64,000 bases of DNA from Palsa-504 sp963844625 (GTDB lineage: Bacteria > Actinomycetota > Actinomycetes > Streptosporangiales > Streptosporangiaceae). Shown one piece after another: positions 34,179-42,477 of the stretch. The notes under the pieces were generated by a model, which saw only the letters and a program-made list of their open reading frames with translations, was not told where the DNA came from and made no database searches. Position numbers and translations under genes: made by a program. Location of the stretch: positions 186,001 to 250,000 of the forward strand of contig CAWJPF010000024.1 in assembly GCA_963844625.1 (NCBI GenBank). The letters run 5' to 3'. Each line of letters begins with the position of its first letter. Position 1 is the stretch's first letter.

Positions 34179-35357
34179 TTAGTTTTGCGGCCAGGTGACG
34201 GTGAAGTGGTCGATCTGGCGGATGGGGACGCTGGCGGTGATTTCGGGCGGGGCGGGGGCGGCCAGGCCAGGCAGGCGGGTGAACAGGGTGCTCAGCGCGA
34301 CTTCGCCGTGCATCCTGGCGAGGGGGGCGCCCAGGCAGAAGTGACCCCCGGCGGCGAAGCTGAGGTGCGGATTGGGTTCCCGGCTGACGTCGAACCGGTC
34401 GGGGTCGGGGAAGGCGGCGGGGTCGCGGTTGGCGGCGGCCAGGAATAGCAGGCGCGGCTGCCCGGCCGGGCAGGCCACGCCGTCGATATCGGCGTCGGTC
34501 CGCGGGGTTGCTCCGGTGAAGGTGGTCGGGGTGATCAGCCGCAGCATCTCCTCCACGGCGGCGGGCCAGCGGTCCGGGTCCTCCCGCAGCGTGGCCAGCA
34601 CCTCGGGGTGGGTGCAGAGCAGGTGGGTGCCCAGGGTAAGCAGGGTGGTAGTGGTCTGGTGCCCGGCGTTGATGAAGAAGACGCAGTTCGCGACCAGGTC
34701 CTGGCGGTCTTCCCCGTCCGCGTGCCGGGCGGCCAGGGCGGACATCAGGTCATCGGCTGGCGCTGCGGCGCGCTGGTCGAGCAGCGCGGCGAAGTAGGAG
34801 AGCAGCTGCCGGGCCGCGTCGTTGGCGGCCTGGACCGCAGTGCGGTCGCTGTCGCGCTGGCTGGCGAAGCCGCGGTTCAGGACGGCCAGCGTCTCGCGGA
34901 GCCAGTCCCGGTCCTCCGGGGGGACACCGAGCACATCGTTGATCACGGCGAACGGCAGCGGCCGGGCGAAGCCGGCGACCAGGTCCATGCTGCCTGCGCG
35001 GGTCGCCTGATCGATCAATGCGGCGGCACGCTCGGCGATGACCGCCCGGTAATACCCCACCCGGCGGGCGGTGAACAGGCCGCCGAATGCCTCCCGGACG
35101 CGCCGGTGCCGGTCGCCGTCCAGCCGGATCATCCACCGTTGGAGCAGCTGGAAGGCCGGGTCGGGAGAGGACGGGATGGCCGGTGCCGCAAAACGCGGAT
35201 CGCGCAGTACATCACGCACAAACTGGTACCGGCAGCCGGGCAGCGCCGACCCGCGCAGGATCACATGCGGATCGGCGCGCCCCGCGGGAGAGAAGAGTGC
35301 ACCCAGCAGGTCGAACTCCGTCTCGGCCGCCGCAGGCGGGCCAGCTGGACTGTTCAT
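34179..35357 (-). CDS. Cytochrome P450
   Basis: A 392-residue soluble P450 from ATG 35357. The I-helix has FINAGHQTTTTLL (AGxxT type), the K-helix EEMLRLITP (ExxR), and the haem loop FAAGGHFCLGAPLAR with the cysteine ligand near residue 340. These match actinobacterial class I P450s (CYP105/107-like range) that hydroxylate secondary metabolites or xenobiotics using ferredoxin. No ferredoxin gene is adjacent. It is divergent from the pentapeptide gene across composite palindrome copy 2. A longer upstream reading frame is an artefact. Confidence 0.92.
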   Translation of the reverse strand: MNSPAGPPAAAETEFDLLGALFSPAGRADPHVILRGSALPGCRYQFVRDVLRDPRFAAPAIPSSPDPAFQLLQRWMIRLDGDRHRRVREAFGGLFTARRVGYYRAVIAERAAALIDQATRAGSMDLVAGFARPLPFAVINDVLGVPPEDRDWLRETLAVLNRGFASQRDSDRTAVQAANDAARQLLSYFAALLDQRAAAPADDLMSALAARHADGEDRQDLVANCVFFINAGHQTTTTLLTLGTHLLCTHPEVLATLREDPDRWPAAVEEMLRLITPTTFTGATPRTDADIDGVACPAGQPRLLFLAAANRDPAAFPDPDRFDVSREPNPHLSFAAGGHFCLGAPLARMHGEVALSTLFTRLPGLAAPAPPEITASVPIRQIDHFTVTWPQN

Positions 35358-35394
35358 AAGGCGCACACTAGCGCCGGCCACGCTGATACGGGAT

Positions 35395-35446
35395 CCGGGC
35401 GGTCCCGGAAAAATGACCGGGGCTGGCCCCGATGCCAGCGGCTTTA
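35395..35446. promoter_or_regulatory. Composite palindromic element, copy 2
   Basis: It contains CCGGG-CGGT-CCCGG (35395-35408), AAAAATG, then CGGGGC-TG-GCCCCG (35418-35431), ending GATGCCAGCGGCTTTA. Relative to copy 1 the second palindrome keeps pairing through an A-T to G-C double change. It is between the divergent P450 (35357) and pentapeptide (35478) starts. Confidence 0.65.
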
Positions 35447-35477
35447 TCCGGCGGGTTCGCCCGGCTACAGTCGGTCC

Positions 35478-36104
35478 ATGGCTGGCCCTGGAGATGAGTC
35501 GCTCACCCGGCACGAGGGTGACCTGGAACCAGACGAGGAGTACGACGGGTTCCTGTTCGCCGATGTCTCGTTCGACGACGCCGCGGCGGGGAACTGCCAC
35601 TTCCTGGACTGCGCCTTCGGCAACGTTTCCTTCAACGGCGGACGGCTGAGGAAATCCAGGTTCACCGACGTGACCATGCGGGACACCAGGTTCGTCGCGA
35701 GCGACCTGGCGGAAACCGGCTGGCTGGACACCACGCTGGCGGGCTGCGCGCTGGCCGGGGTGCAGGCGTTCTCCGCCTCGCTGCGCCGGGTCACGTTCCG
35801 CGACTGCAAGCTCGACTCGGTGAACTTCCGCAGCGGCACGCTCACCGACGTGCGGTTCGAGGACTGCCTGCTGCGCGACGCGGAGTTCGGCGGGGCGACG
35901 CTGCAGCGGGTCAGCTTCGGCGGCTGCACCCTGACCCGCGCGGATTTCACCAAGGTGACCTGCACCGACGTGGACCTGCGCAGCGCCGAGCTCGGCATCT
36001 CGGCCGGGTACGGATCGCTGCGCGGCGCCACGATCGACAGCGGGCAACTGGTGGCCCTGGCGCCGCTGCTCGCCCGTCACCTGGGCATTACCGTCACCGA
36101 TTGA
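35478..36104 (+). CDS. Pentapeptide-repeat protein
   Basis: A 208-residue protein composed largely of A/C-(D/N/R)-(L/F/V)-x-x repeats (for example ALAGVQAFSASLRRVTFRDC, LTDVRFEDCLLRDAEFGGAT), forming a right-handed quadrilateral beta helix. A short acidic lead (EGDLEPDEEYDGFL) precedes it. Some relatives mimic DNA and protect gyrase (Qnr/MfpA), but no diagnostic residue establishes that here. The start is ATG 35478 immediately after the composite palindrome. It is followed by a methyltransferase gene seven bases downstream, so they are probably cotranscribed. Confidence 0.85.
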   Translation: MAGPGDESLTRHEGDLEPDEEYDGFLFADVSFDDAAAGNCHFLDCAFGNVSFNGGRLRKSRFTDVTMRDTRFVASDLAETGWLDTTLAGCALAGVQAFSASLRRVTFRDCKLDSVNFRSGTLTDVRFEDCLLRDAEFGGATLQRVSFGGCTLTRADFTKVTCTDVDLRSAELGISAGYGSLRGATIDSGQLVALAPLLARHLGITVTD

Positions 36105-36110
36105 AGGGTC

Positions 36111-36839
36111 ATGTACTACTACCGGCACGATCTGGCCCTGGTCCATGACCGGGGCCACGGCCAGCACGCCGACCGCTGTGCGCCCGGCCTCCTGGAGCTT
36201 CTCGCGCCGGTGCGGGACGGGCTGGTCCTTGAGCTCGGCTGCGGCAGCGGCGCGCTGACCCGCCACCTGCTGGCCGCGGGTTTCCGGGTCATCGCGACTG
36301 ACGCCTCACCGGACATGGTTTCCCTAGCGCGGGCGGCGCTGGGCCCGGACGCGGACCTGCGGCGGCTCACCCTGCCCGACGATCCGCTGCCCGCCGCCAA
36401 CGCGGTCGTCTCCGTCGGCCACGTGGTCAGCTACCTGCCGGACGCCGCGGCCGTCGACCGGGCGCTGGTAGCCATGGCCGGCGTCCTGCGGCCGGGCGGG
36501 GTGCTCGCGATCGACATCTGCGACCTGGAGTTCGGCCAGCTCAGGGCGGGCGCGGAAAATGTCGGCCGGGCCGGCCAGGACTGGGCCGTCATCAGCCAGG
36601 ACTCGTGGCCGGCTCCGGACAGGTACGTCCGCGACATCACCACGTTCGTCCCCGACGGGCGGGGCGTATGGCGGCGCGACGATGAGCGCCACGAGTACGT
36701 GCTCGTGGACACCTCTGGCCTGCCGGCGCTGCTCGCGGAGCATGGCGTGACCGCGGCGGTGGGATCGTCGTTCGGCGCGGCGGAACTGCCACCAGGACTG
36801 GTCGCGGTCACCGGGACGAAGAACGGCGCCCGGCCGTAG
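36111..36839 (+). CDS. Class I SAM-dependent methyltransferase
   Basis: A 242-residue protein with the Rossmann-type SAM motif I VLELGCGSGALTRHLLAAG near residue 40, acidic motif II VIATDASPDM, and post-motif VVSVGHVVSYLP and VLRPGGVLAIDICDL. It is probably cytosolic and follows the pentapeptide gene closely. The methyl acceptor is unknown. Confidence 0.85.
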   Translation: MYYYRHDLALVHDRGHGQHADRCAPGLLELLAPVRDGLVLELGCGSGALTRHLLAAGFRVIATDASPDMVSLARAALGPDADLRRLTLPDDPLPAANAVVSVGHVVSYLPDAAAVDRALVAMAGVLRPGGVLAIDICDLEFGQLRAGAENVGRAGQDWAVISQDSWPAPDRYVRDITTFVPDGRGVWRRDDERHEYVLVDTSGLPALLAEHGVTAAVGSSFGAAELPPGLVAVTGTKNGARP

Positions 36840-36841
36840 GG

Positions 36842-38179
36842 TCAGGAAAGCCCGTGCACGGCGCGGGCAAAGGCTTCGCCCCGGTCCCGGTAGTCCCGGA
36901 ACTGGCCGAAGCTCGGCGCGGCCGGGGACAGCAGTACCACGCCATCGGGCCGCGCCCATTTCCATCCCGCCGCCACGGCGGCTTCAAGGTCGGGGCATTC
37001 GGTCACGCTCGCGAAGGCGGATGGCTCATGTTTCAGGATCTCCGCGGCGATGCGGGGACCGCTGTCCGGGAGGGTCAGGACCAGGGTGGGCGCCGGGCGT
37101 GCCACCACCCCGGCGGCCAGGGGAGCGTAGTCGATACCGCGGTCATGGCCGCCCGCGATCAGCGCGATCCGGCGGCCGGGGAACGAGTCCAGGGCGGCCA
37201 GGGTGGGAAGCACGTTGGTGGACAGGCTGTCGTCGACGAAGGTGACGCCATCGATGGTGGCGACCGAGGTGAGACGGCTCGGCAGGGGCTGGTAGCCCTC
37301 GGCCGCCGCGCGCAGCCGGGCGTCGTCGCCCGCGGCGGGCACGCCGAGCGCGACCAGGCAGCGGCGGGCGATCAGCGCGTTACGCCGGTTGTGCCGTCCG
37401 GGCAGCCCGAGCGGCTCCATCCAGTCCGCGTCCGGGTCATCCGAAACGCACACCCACTCCACCCGCGGCCCGAGCAGGGCCGCACGCTCCCTGAGCAGGT
37501 CGCTGTCGCCGTTCGCCACGGTGAGCTCGGCGCCCGGCTGGGAACACGCGGACAGCTTGTCCCGGTAGTACTGCTCCACTCCGCCGTGCCAGTCGAGGTG
37601 GTCGGGGTGCAGCGAGGTCACCGCGACCACGGGCGGCGAGTACGGCAGGTCGGCGGCCTGGTAGCTCGACACCTCGATGACCCAGAAGTCGAAGTCGCCC
37701 GCCTCGGCCGGATCGTAGGGCGACGCGCCGATGTTGCCGCCGACCATGCACCGGTAGCCCAGCCCCGTCAGCAGGTGGCCGGTGACCGACGACGTGGTGC
37801 TCTTGCCCTTGGTCCCGGTCACGCACAGGACGCGCCGCAGGTCGGCCTCGGCGAGCCACAGGCCCAGGCCGCCCACCACCGGGATGCCCAGCCCGGACAG
37901 CCGGGTCACCTCAGGCCGGTACCGGCTCAGGCCGGGCGTCTTCACCACCACGTCGCACCGTTCCAGGGCGGCGAGCCCGGTCTCGCCGGTGGCGAGTACG
38001 GGCAGGACTCCGGCTGCCACCGCGACCGGGCCGGCCGGCGCGTCATCAACGAGAACCGGCGCGACGCCGAGCGACAGCAGCTTGCGCAGGTTCGCATGGC
38101 CCTCGCGGCCCAGGCCCCAGACGCCGACCCGGGCTCCGGCCAGGTCGGACCAGGAGAGCTTGACCCGGGACCCGGTCAT
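36842..38179 (-). CDS. murD2: MurD2-like ligase: adds glutamate to UDP-MurNAc-L-Ala
   Basis: A 445-residue Mur ligase. ATG 38179 overlaps the murL stop (ATGA). Motifs are the UDP-binding VGVWGLGREGHANL, the ATP loop CVTGTKGKSTTS, GGNIGASPYDPAE, EVSSYQAADLPYSPP, TSLHPDHLDWHGGVEQYYRD with the carbamylated-Lys region, and C-terminal FVDDSLSTNVLPTLAAL. It is paired with murL, as in Xanthomonas oryzae, where MurD2 attaches L-Glu instead of D-Glu and MurL then epimerises it. By that precedent this enzyme probably forms UDP-MurNAc-L-Ala-L-Glu. A separate classical murD may exist elsewhere in the genome. Confidence 0.83.
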   Translation of the reverse strand: MTGSRVKLSWSDLAGARVGVWGLGREGHANLRKLLSLGVAPVLVDDAPAGPVAVAAGVLPVLATGETGLAALERCDVVVKTPGLSRYRPEVTRLSGLGIPVVGGLGLWLAEADLRRVLCVTGTKGKSTTSSVTGHLLTGLGYRCMVGGNIGASPYDPAEAGDFDFWVIEVSSYQAADLPYSPPVVAVTSLHPDHLDWHGGVEQYYRDKLSACSQPGAELTVANGDSDLLRERAALLGPRVEWVCVSDDPDADWMEPLGLPGRHNRRNALIARRCLVALGVPAAGDDARLRAAAEGYQPLPSRLTSVATIDGVTFVDDSLSTNVLPTLAALDSFPGRRIALIAGGHDRGIDYAPLAAGVVARPAPTLVLTLPDSGPRIAAEILKHEPSAFASVTECPDLEAAVAAGWKWARPDGVVLLSPAAPSFGQFRDYRDRGEAFARAVHGLS

Positions 38180-39558
38180 CGGTATCCGGCCGGGATGAAG
38201 CTCTCGCCGACGGGCGCCAGCATGGCGGCGGCGTCCGCTGCGGACGGCGCGTCCGGCCACCCGGAAACCTCCAGGGCCAGTTCCTGGAGCAGGACGGAGC
38301 CGAACCGGTCGTCCCGCCGCGCGGCCAGCAGGACCGCGGCCCGGCACTCGTTGACCTCGCCGACGCATTCGAACGGCTTGGCGCCCGCGCCGAGCAGGGC
38401 CCGGAACTTCCCGGCGAGGGCCGGATCAGCGAGCGGCTCACCCGTCACCGCGAAGACCCGCCGCAGCGCCGCGGCCGGCATGAACGGCGCGAGGATCAAG
38501 TCGATGAAGCAGCACTTATCGCACTGCCCGCACCAGTGATCGAGCCGCCGCGCCTGGTCACTGTAAAAAGCCTTATTACAGCTCCGGAACGAGCCGTGGT
38601 ACTGCTCGAGGGCCGCGAACTCCTGCCCCACCCAGAGCTCGGTCCGGTCCCTGAGCCAGGAGAAGTACTCCGGCAGCCGCGGGCCGCCGCTGGCCAGGAC
38701 GCCGCGGAACGACGCCTCGAACACGTCGCTCTTGGAGAACTGGTGGTTTACCGGCCACCCCAGGTACTCAATCGTGGGGATCGACGCCGACCACTCGTTG
38801 GACATGACCACCGCGTCGCGATCCTCGAGCACCGCCGCCAGCACCGCGATCGCCGAAAGGATCCCTGTCACCGGCACGTGCCCGTTCAGGAAGCCCAGCT
38901 CGGCGGAGCGCAGCAGCTGCGGATCGATCTCCCGTTCGGCCCGCACGACGGGCAGGCCGGTCACCGCGGCCGGCGCCTCGATGGCGGCGAACCGGTCAGC
39001 CGGACGGTTCACGATGAACAGCGCCGCGTCGGCGAGCCGCCGGACCCGCTCCACCACGACGACCGAGTCGATCCCGCCGCCGAACGGGACCAGGGCCCGC
39101 CGCCCCGAGGAGGGTCCGGGACCAGCCGCCGCCGGGGCCGGGGCGCCGACCGGAGCCAGGCGGGTTTCGATGCGGAGCGACGTCAGGTCCAGGGCATTGC
39201 GATAAGCGAACTCACCCAGGCCCTGCAGGTAGAACTCGCGCAGGAAGTCCAGTTCGGCCTCGGTCACCGCGGTGTCGCCGAGCTCGATGACCGGCGGGGC
39301 GGCGGTCTTGTAGTAGGAGACGCCCGCCAGCAGGAACACCAGGCGCGCCGCCCACCGCGCTGCCTCGGTGCGCCAGCGGGGCCCGGACGGCAGCGTGACG
39401 CGTTCGGTGAACTCGCGCCCGTCCAGCCAGTAGCGGCAGGTCAGCAGACCGCTGTCCGCGTCCGTCGTGAAGGACTCGTACCGGAACACCCGCCCGCGAG
39501 GGGATGGTTGCGGCAACGTACCCGAAAGAGCGTGCCGGGTGAAGGGATCCTGGCTCAC
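38176..39558 (-). CDS. murL: MurL: UDP-MurNAc-L-Ala-L-Glu epimerase
   Basis: A 460-residue protein matching MurL, the ATP/Mg-dependent epimerase that converts the terminal L-Glu of UDP-MurNAc-L-Ala-L-Glu to D-Glu. Visible features are a PP-loop-like ATP motif PFGGGIDSVVVVERV near residue 155, VVMSNEWSASIPTIEYLGWPVNHQFSKSD in part (WPVNHQFSKSD), and a cysteine cluster HWCGQCDKCCFIDLIL near 350. The start overlaps the pgeF stop (ATGA) and the end overlaps murD2, a tight operon. If functional, it bypasses free D-glutamate made by MurI racemase. Family identity is from recalled MurL features and context. Confidence 0.82.
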   Translation of the reverse strand: MSQDPFTRHALSGTLPQPSPRGRVFRYESFTTDADSGLLTCRYWLDGREFTERVTLPSGPRWRTEAARWAARLVFLLAGVSYYKTAAPPVIELGDTAVTEAELDFLREFYLQGLGEFAYRNALDLTSLRIETRLAPVGAPAPAAAGPGPSSGRRALVPFGGGIDSVVVVERVRRLADAALFIVNRPADRFAAIEAPAAVTGLPVVRAEREIDPQLLRSAELGFLNGHVPVTGILSAIAVLAAVLEDRDAVVMSNEWSASIPTIEYLGWPVNHQFSKSDVFEASFRGVLASGGPRLPEYFSWLRDRTELWVGQEFAALEQYHGSFRSCNKAFYSDQARRLDHWCGQCDKCCFIDLILAPFMPAAALRRVFAVTGEPLADPALAGKFRALLGAGAKPFECVGEVNECRAAVLLAARRDDRFGSVLLQELALEVSGWPDAPSAADAAAMLAPVGESFIPAGYR

Positions 39559-40475
39559 CGCTCACCTCCGGTGCGCAGGCGGGCGATTAGGGCGAGGCGG
39601 CCGCAGGGACGGGCTGAGCGGTCGCTGAAGAAGTGGCCGGGATCTGCGGGATCTGCGGGGCCGGTGGGGGCGACGGGGCTTGGAGGGACTATGGGGCCGG
39701 TGGGGAGGGTTGTGGTGTGGACCTGGGGGTCGGGGACGCCTGCCTGGCAGAGGGCGAGGCGGTTGGCGGCCCACAGGTCGAGGAGCCAGCGGCCGGGGAC
39801 CCGGTCCGGGCGCATGACGGCGGACGCGGCGGAGCCGAAGGCCCGGGTGACGGCCTGGTGGACGTCGGGGCCGACCTGGTAACGGGCGGGGGCGATGGCG
39901 GGGCCGATGCCAGCGATCACGTCGCAGGGGCGGGAGCCGAGAGCCTGCATCGCGGCGACGGCGGCCGCGGCCACTCCGGCGGAGGTGCCGCGCCAGCCCG
40001 CGTGCACGCAGGCCAGCACGCCGGCCACCGGGTCATGCAGCACGATCGGCACGCAGTCCGCGGTCAGGATGGCGAGCACCACGGCGGGAGACCTGGTGAC
40101 CAGCGCGTCGGTGGCCGGGATGGCGTCCTCGAGCGAGAACGCGCCGCGGCCCCGGTCCGGTTCGCCGACGACGCGGACGGCAGCCCCGTGGACCTGGCCG
40201 GCGAACACGAAGTCCGCCGGGATCGCGCCGAAACCGTCCGCTAGCCGGCGCCGGTTCTCCAGCACGCAGCCGGGATCGTCGCCGACGCTCAGGCTCAGGT
40301 TCAGCGAGGCGTAGGGCCCGGACGATACCCCGCCGGGGCGGGCCGTGACCGCCGCGTCCGCGCCCGACGCGTCCAGCGCCGGCCAGGTCAGCAGGCCGAG
40401 CGAGCCGGCCTCGCGCAGCACGGTGGGGCCAGCCGAAACCGCGCTCGCCGACCGCGGCGGGATGTGGGAGATCAT
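39555..40475 (-). CDS. pgeF: PgeF/YfiH: peptidoglycan editing factor, multicopper-laccase-like fold
   Basis: A 306-residue protein. Family signatures are LSVGDDPGCVLENRRRLA, QVHGAAVRVV, LTADCVPIVLHDP and CVHAGWRGTSAGV, with a second Cys in RPCDVIAGIGPAI, giving the metal-binding Cys/His set. PgeF (YfiH) removes incorrectly incorporated amino acids from UDP-MurNAc precursors, fitting an operon with murL and murD2. The C-terminal segment contains an extra Pro/Thr/Ala-rich insertion (about residues 258-285, plus-strand G-rich) before the conserved HFFSDRSARPCGR end. A LACC1-type purine-nucleoside activity is also known for the family. Confidence 0.85.
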   Translation of the reverse strand: MISHIPPRSASAVSAGPTVLREAGSLGLLTWPALDASGADAAVTARPGGVSSGPYASLNLSLSVGDDPGCVLENRRRLADGFGAIPADFVFAGQVHGAAVRVVGEPDRGRGAFSLEDAIPATDALVTRSPAVVLAILTADCVPIVLHDPVAGVLACVHAGWRGTSAGVAAAAVAAMQALGSRPCDVIAGIGPAIAPARYQVGPDVHQAVTRAFGSAASAVMRPDRVPGRWLLDLWAANRLALCQAGVPDPQVHTTTLPTGPIVPPSPVAPTGPADPADPGHFFSDRSARPCGRLALIARLRTGGER

Positions 40476-40504
40476 CGGGTCCGAGCTTAGCCGGGCAGGC
40501 GGCC

Positions 40505-42328
40505 CTAGTCGGGCTTGTCAGGCGGTTCGGTGCTCTGTTCCGGGACGCCGGGGACGACGAGTTCGGCGGGCTCGAAGCCGCCTTCGCCGGCCACGGCGGC
40601 CAGTTCGTAACCGAGTGACTCGCGCGCGGCGGGGACCGGCGTGCGCCGGCCCGTCAGCGCTGAGGCGACGGCCGCGATCACGTTAGCGGCGATGGCGAAC
40701 CCGAAGGCTATGCCGAGACCGCTGTGGAACGGTGCCGTGATCAGGTGCGGGAAAAACTCCCGCCCGGCCACGTAGGCCGCGTGCGCCGGGGGCAGATGAT
40801 GCAGCAGCGGGCCGAGCAGTTGCTGCATCGGGTTGTAGCCGAGGAAGGAGGCGAATAGCACGCCGATCGGGGGGAGATGCGAGATCGGCGTAGCCGTGGC
40901 CGCCGGGACGCCCTGCGCGGTCAGCCCGCTGTACATGGCCGCCGGGAGTTTGCTTGACAGGCCGGCCACCATCAGGGTGAAGAAGATGCCGATCGACAGC
41001 ACGAACGCGGAGTTCTGGAAGGTGGCGATCATGCCGCCGGCCGCCCCGCGCCTGTCGGGCGGGACCGAGTTCATCATCTCCGCCCAGTTCGGCGAGAAGA
41101 ACAGGCCGGAGCCGAAGCCGTTGAGGGCGATGACGGCCGCGAACTCCCAGTAGGCGAAGTCCACCGGGACGAATATCAGCAGCAGGAAACTCGCTCCGGT
41201 CAGCAGCGCGCCGCCTACTGTGAACGGCCTCGGGCCGAACTTGTCGGACAGTATCCCGGACAGCGGCGCGGCCAGCAGGAAGCCGGTCGTCAAGGGCACC
41301 AGGTAGATGCCGGCCCACAGCGGAGTCTGGCTGAAGCTGTAACCGTGCAGCGGCAGCCAGATGCCCTGCAGCCAGATGATCAGCATGAACTGCATGCCGC
41401 CGCGGCCCATCGCCAGCATCAGGCTCGCGATGTTCCCGGCGGTGAACGCCCGGATCCTGAACAGCGAGATACGGAACAGCGGCTCGGCGACCCTGGTCTC
41501 CACGAACACGAAGATGACCAGCAGCGCGAGGCCGCCGAAGAGCGCGGTGAGCACCCACGGGTTGGTCCAGCCCATCGGATGCCCGCCGTAGGGCAGCAGG
41601 CCATAGGTGATGCCGACCAGGATGGCGATCAACCCGGCGGCGAACAGCAGGTTGCCCCACCAGTCCATCTGCGCGTGCTTGCGCATCCCGATGTCATGCA
41701 GCATGAAGTACGCCCACACGGTGCCGAACACGCCGATCGGTGCCGAGACGAGGAAGATCAGGTGCCAGTTCACCGGGGCGAGGACGCCGCCGAGGATAAG
41801 GCCGATGAACGAGCCGGCGATGGCCGCGATCGAGTTCACGCTGAGGGCGGTGCCGCGCTGGTTGGCCGGGAACGCGTCGGTGACGATGGCGGCGGCGTTG
41901 GCGAACAAGAACGCGCCGCCGATGCCCTGCACGACCCGCCAGACGATGAGCCACATCGCCCCGTCCGCGCCGTGCATCCAGGTCACGGTCAGGAAGACCG
42001 AGGCCACGCTGAAGATCGCGAAGCCCAGGGTGTACATCCGCACCCGGCCGAACATGTCGCCCAGCCGGCCGAACGACACCACCAGCACCGCGGACACCAC
42101 CAGGAAACCCATGAACATCCACAGCAGGTAGCTGGTGTTACCGGGGCTCAGCGGGTCGAGCCCGATGCCGCGGAAGATGTCGGGCAGCGCGATCAGCACG
42201 ATGGACTGGTTGATCGTCGCCATCAGCATGCCAAGCGTGGTGTTGGACAGTGCGATCCACTTGTAGCGCGGTCCGAGCGCACGGCCTGCGTGCACTGGCG
42301 CGCCTGTCGCGTCGGAATTAACCGTCAT
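40505..42328 (-). CDS. MFS transporter, DHA2-like 14-helix
   Basis: A 607-residue membrane protein from ATG 42328, chosen over an upstream in-frame start because GGGGAG precedes it and the family begins shortly before the first helix. About 14 hydrophobic segments are present. Motif A-like SFGRLGDMFGRVRMYTLGF follows helix 2, and TINQSIVLIALPDIFRGIG is typical of the EmrB/QacA group. A long loop with several Pro/His residues (PHLITAPFHSGLG) lies before the last helix. It is upstream of the pgeF-murL-murD2 operon on the same strand with a 29-bp gap, so it may be cotranscribed. Substrate unknown. Confidence 0.88.
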   Translation of the reverse strand: MTVNSDATGAPVHAGRALGPRYKWIALSNTTLGMLMATINQSIVLIALPDIFRGIGLDPLSPGNTSYLLWMFMGFLVVSAVLVVSFGRLGDMFGRVRMYTLGFAIFSVASVFLTVTWMHGADGAMWLIVWRVVQGIGGAFLFANAAAIVTDAFPANQRGTALSVNSIAAIAGSFIGLILGGVLAPVNWHLIFLVSAPIGVFGTVWAYFMLHDIGMRKHAQMDWWGNLLFAAGLIAILVGITYGLLPYGGHPMGWTNPWVLTALFGGLALLVIFVFVETRVAEPLFRISLFRIRAFTAGNIASLMLAMGRGGMQFMLIIWLQGIWLPLHGYSFSQTPLWAGIYLVPLTTGFLLAAPLSGILSDKFGPRPFTVGGALLTGASFLLLIFVPVDFAYWEFAAVIALNGFGSGLFFSPNWAEMMNSVPPDRRGAAGGMIATFQNSAFVLSIGIFFTLMVAGLSSKLPAAMYSGLTAQGVPAATATPISHLPPIGVLFASFLGYNPMQQLLGPLLHHLPPAHAAYVAGREFFPHLITAPFHSGLGIAFGFAIAANVIAAVASALTGRRTPVPAARESLGYELAAVAGEGGFEPAELVVPGVPEQSTEPPDKPD

Positions 42329-42477
42329 GGGCGGACATGCTCCCCACCTAGGACCCGGGTACTTGCTAATCCTCAACTAACAATGACAGACCAGACCACA
42401 TCTGCGCCCCTAAGCCCCAGCGGTGATTTTCACGCGGGCGCCTCCACCGGGTGCCACAGCCCGGCGCCGGGTCAAGG

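Noticed and set aside
35358..36266. N-terminal extension of the P450 frame to 36266
   Set aside because: The extension is antisense to the pentapeptide gene; P450 homologues begin near MNSPAGPP at 35357.
36854..38539. A 561-codon plus-strand open frame antiparallel to murD2
   Set aside because: It is the complement of a gene with clear Mur-ligase motifs; its translation is Gly/Arg/His/Gln-rich with no family features, a normal side effect of high GC3 coding.
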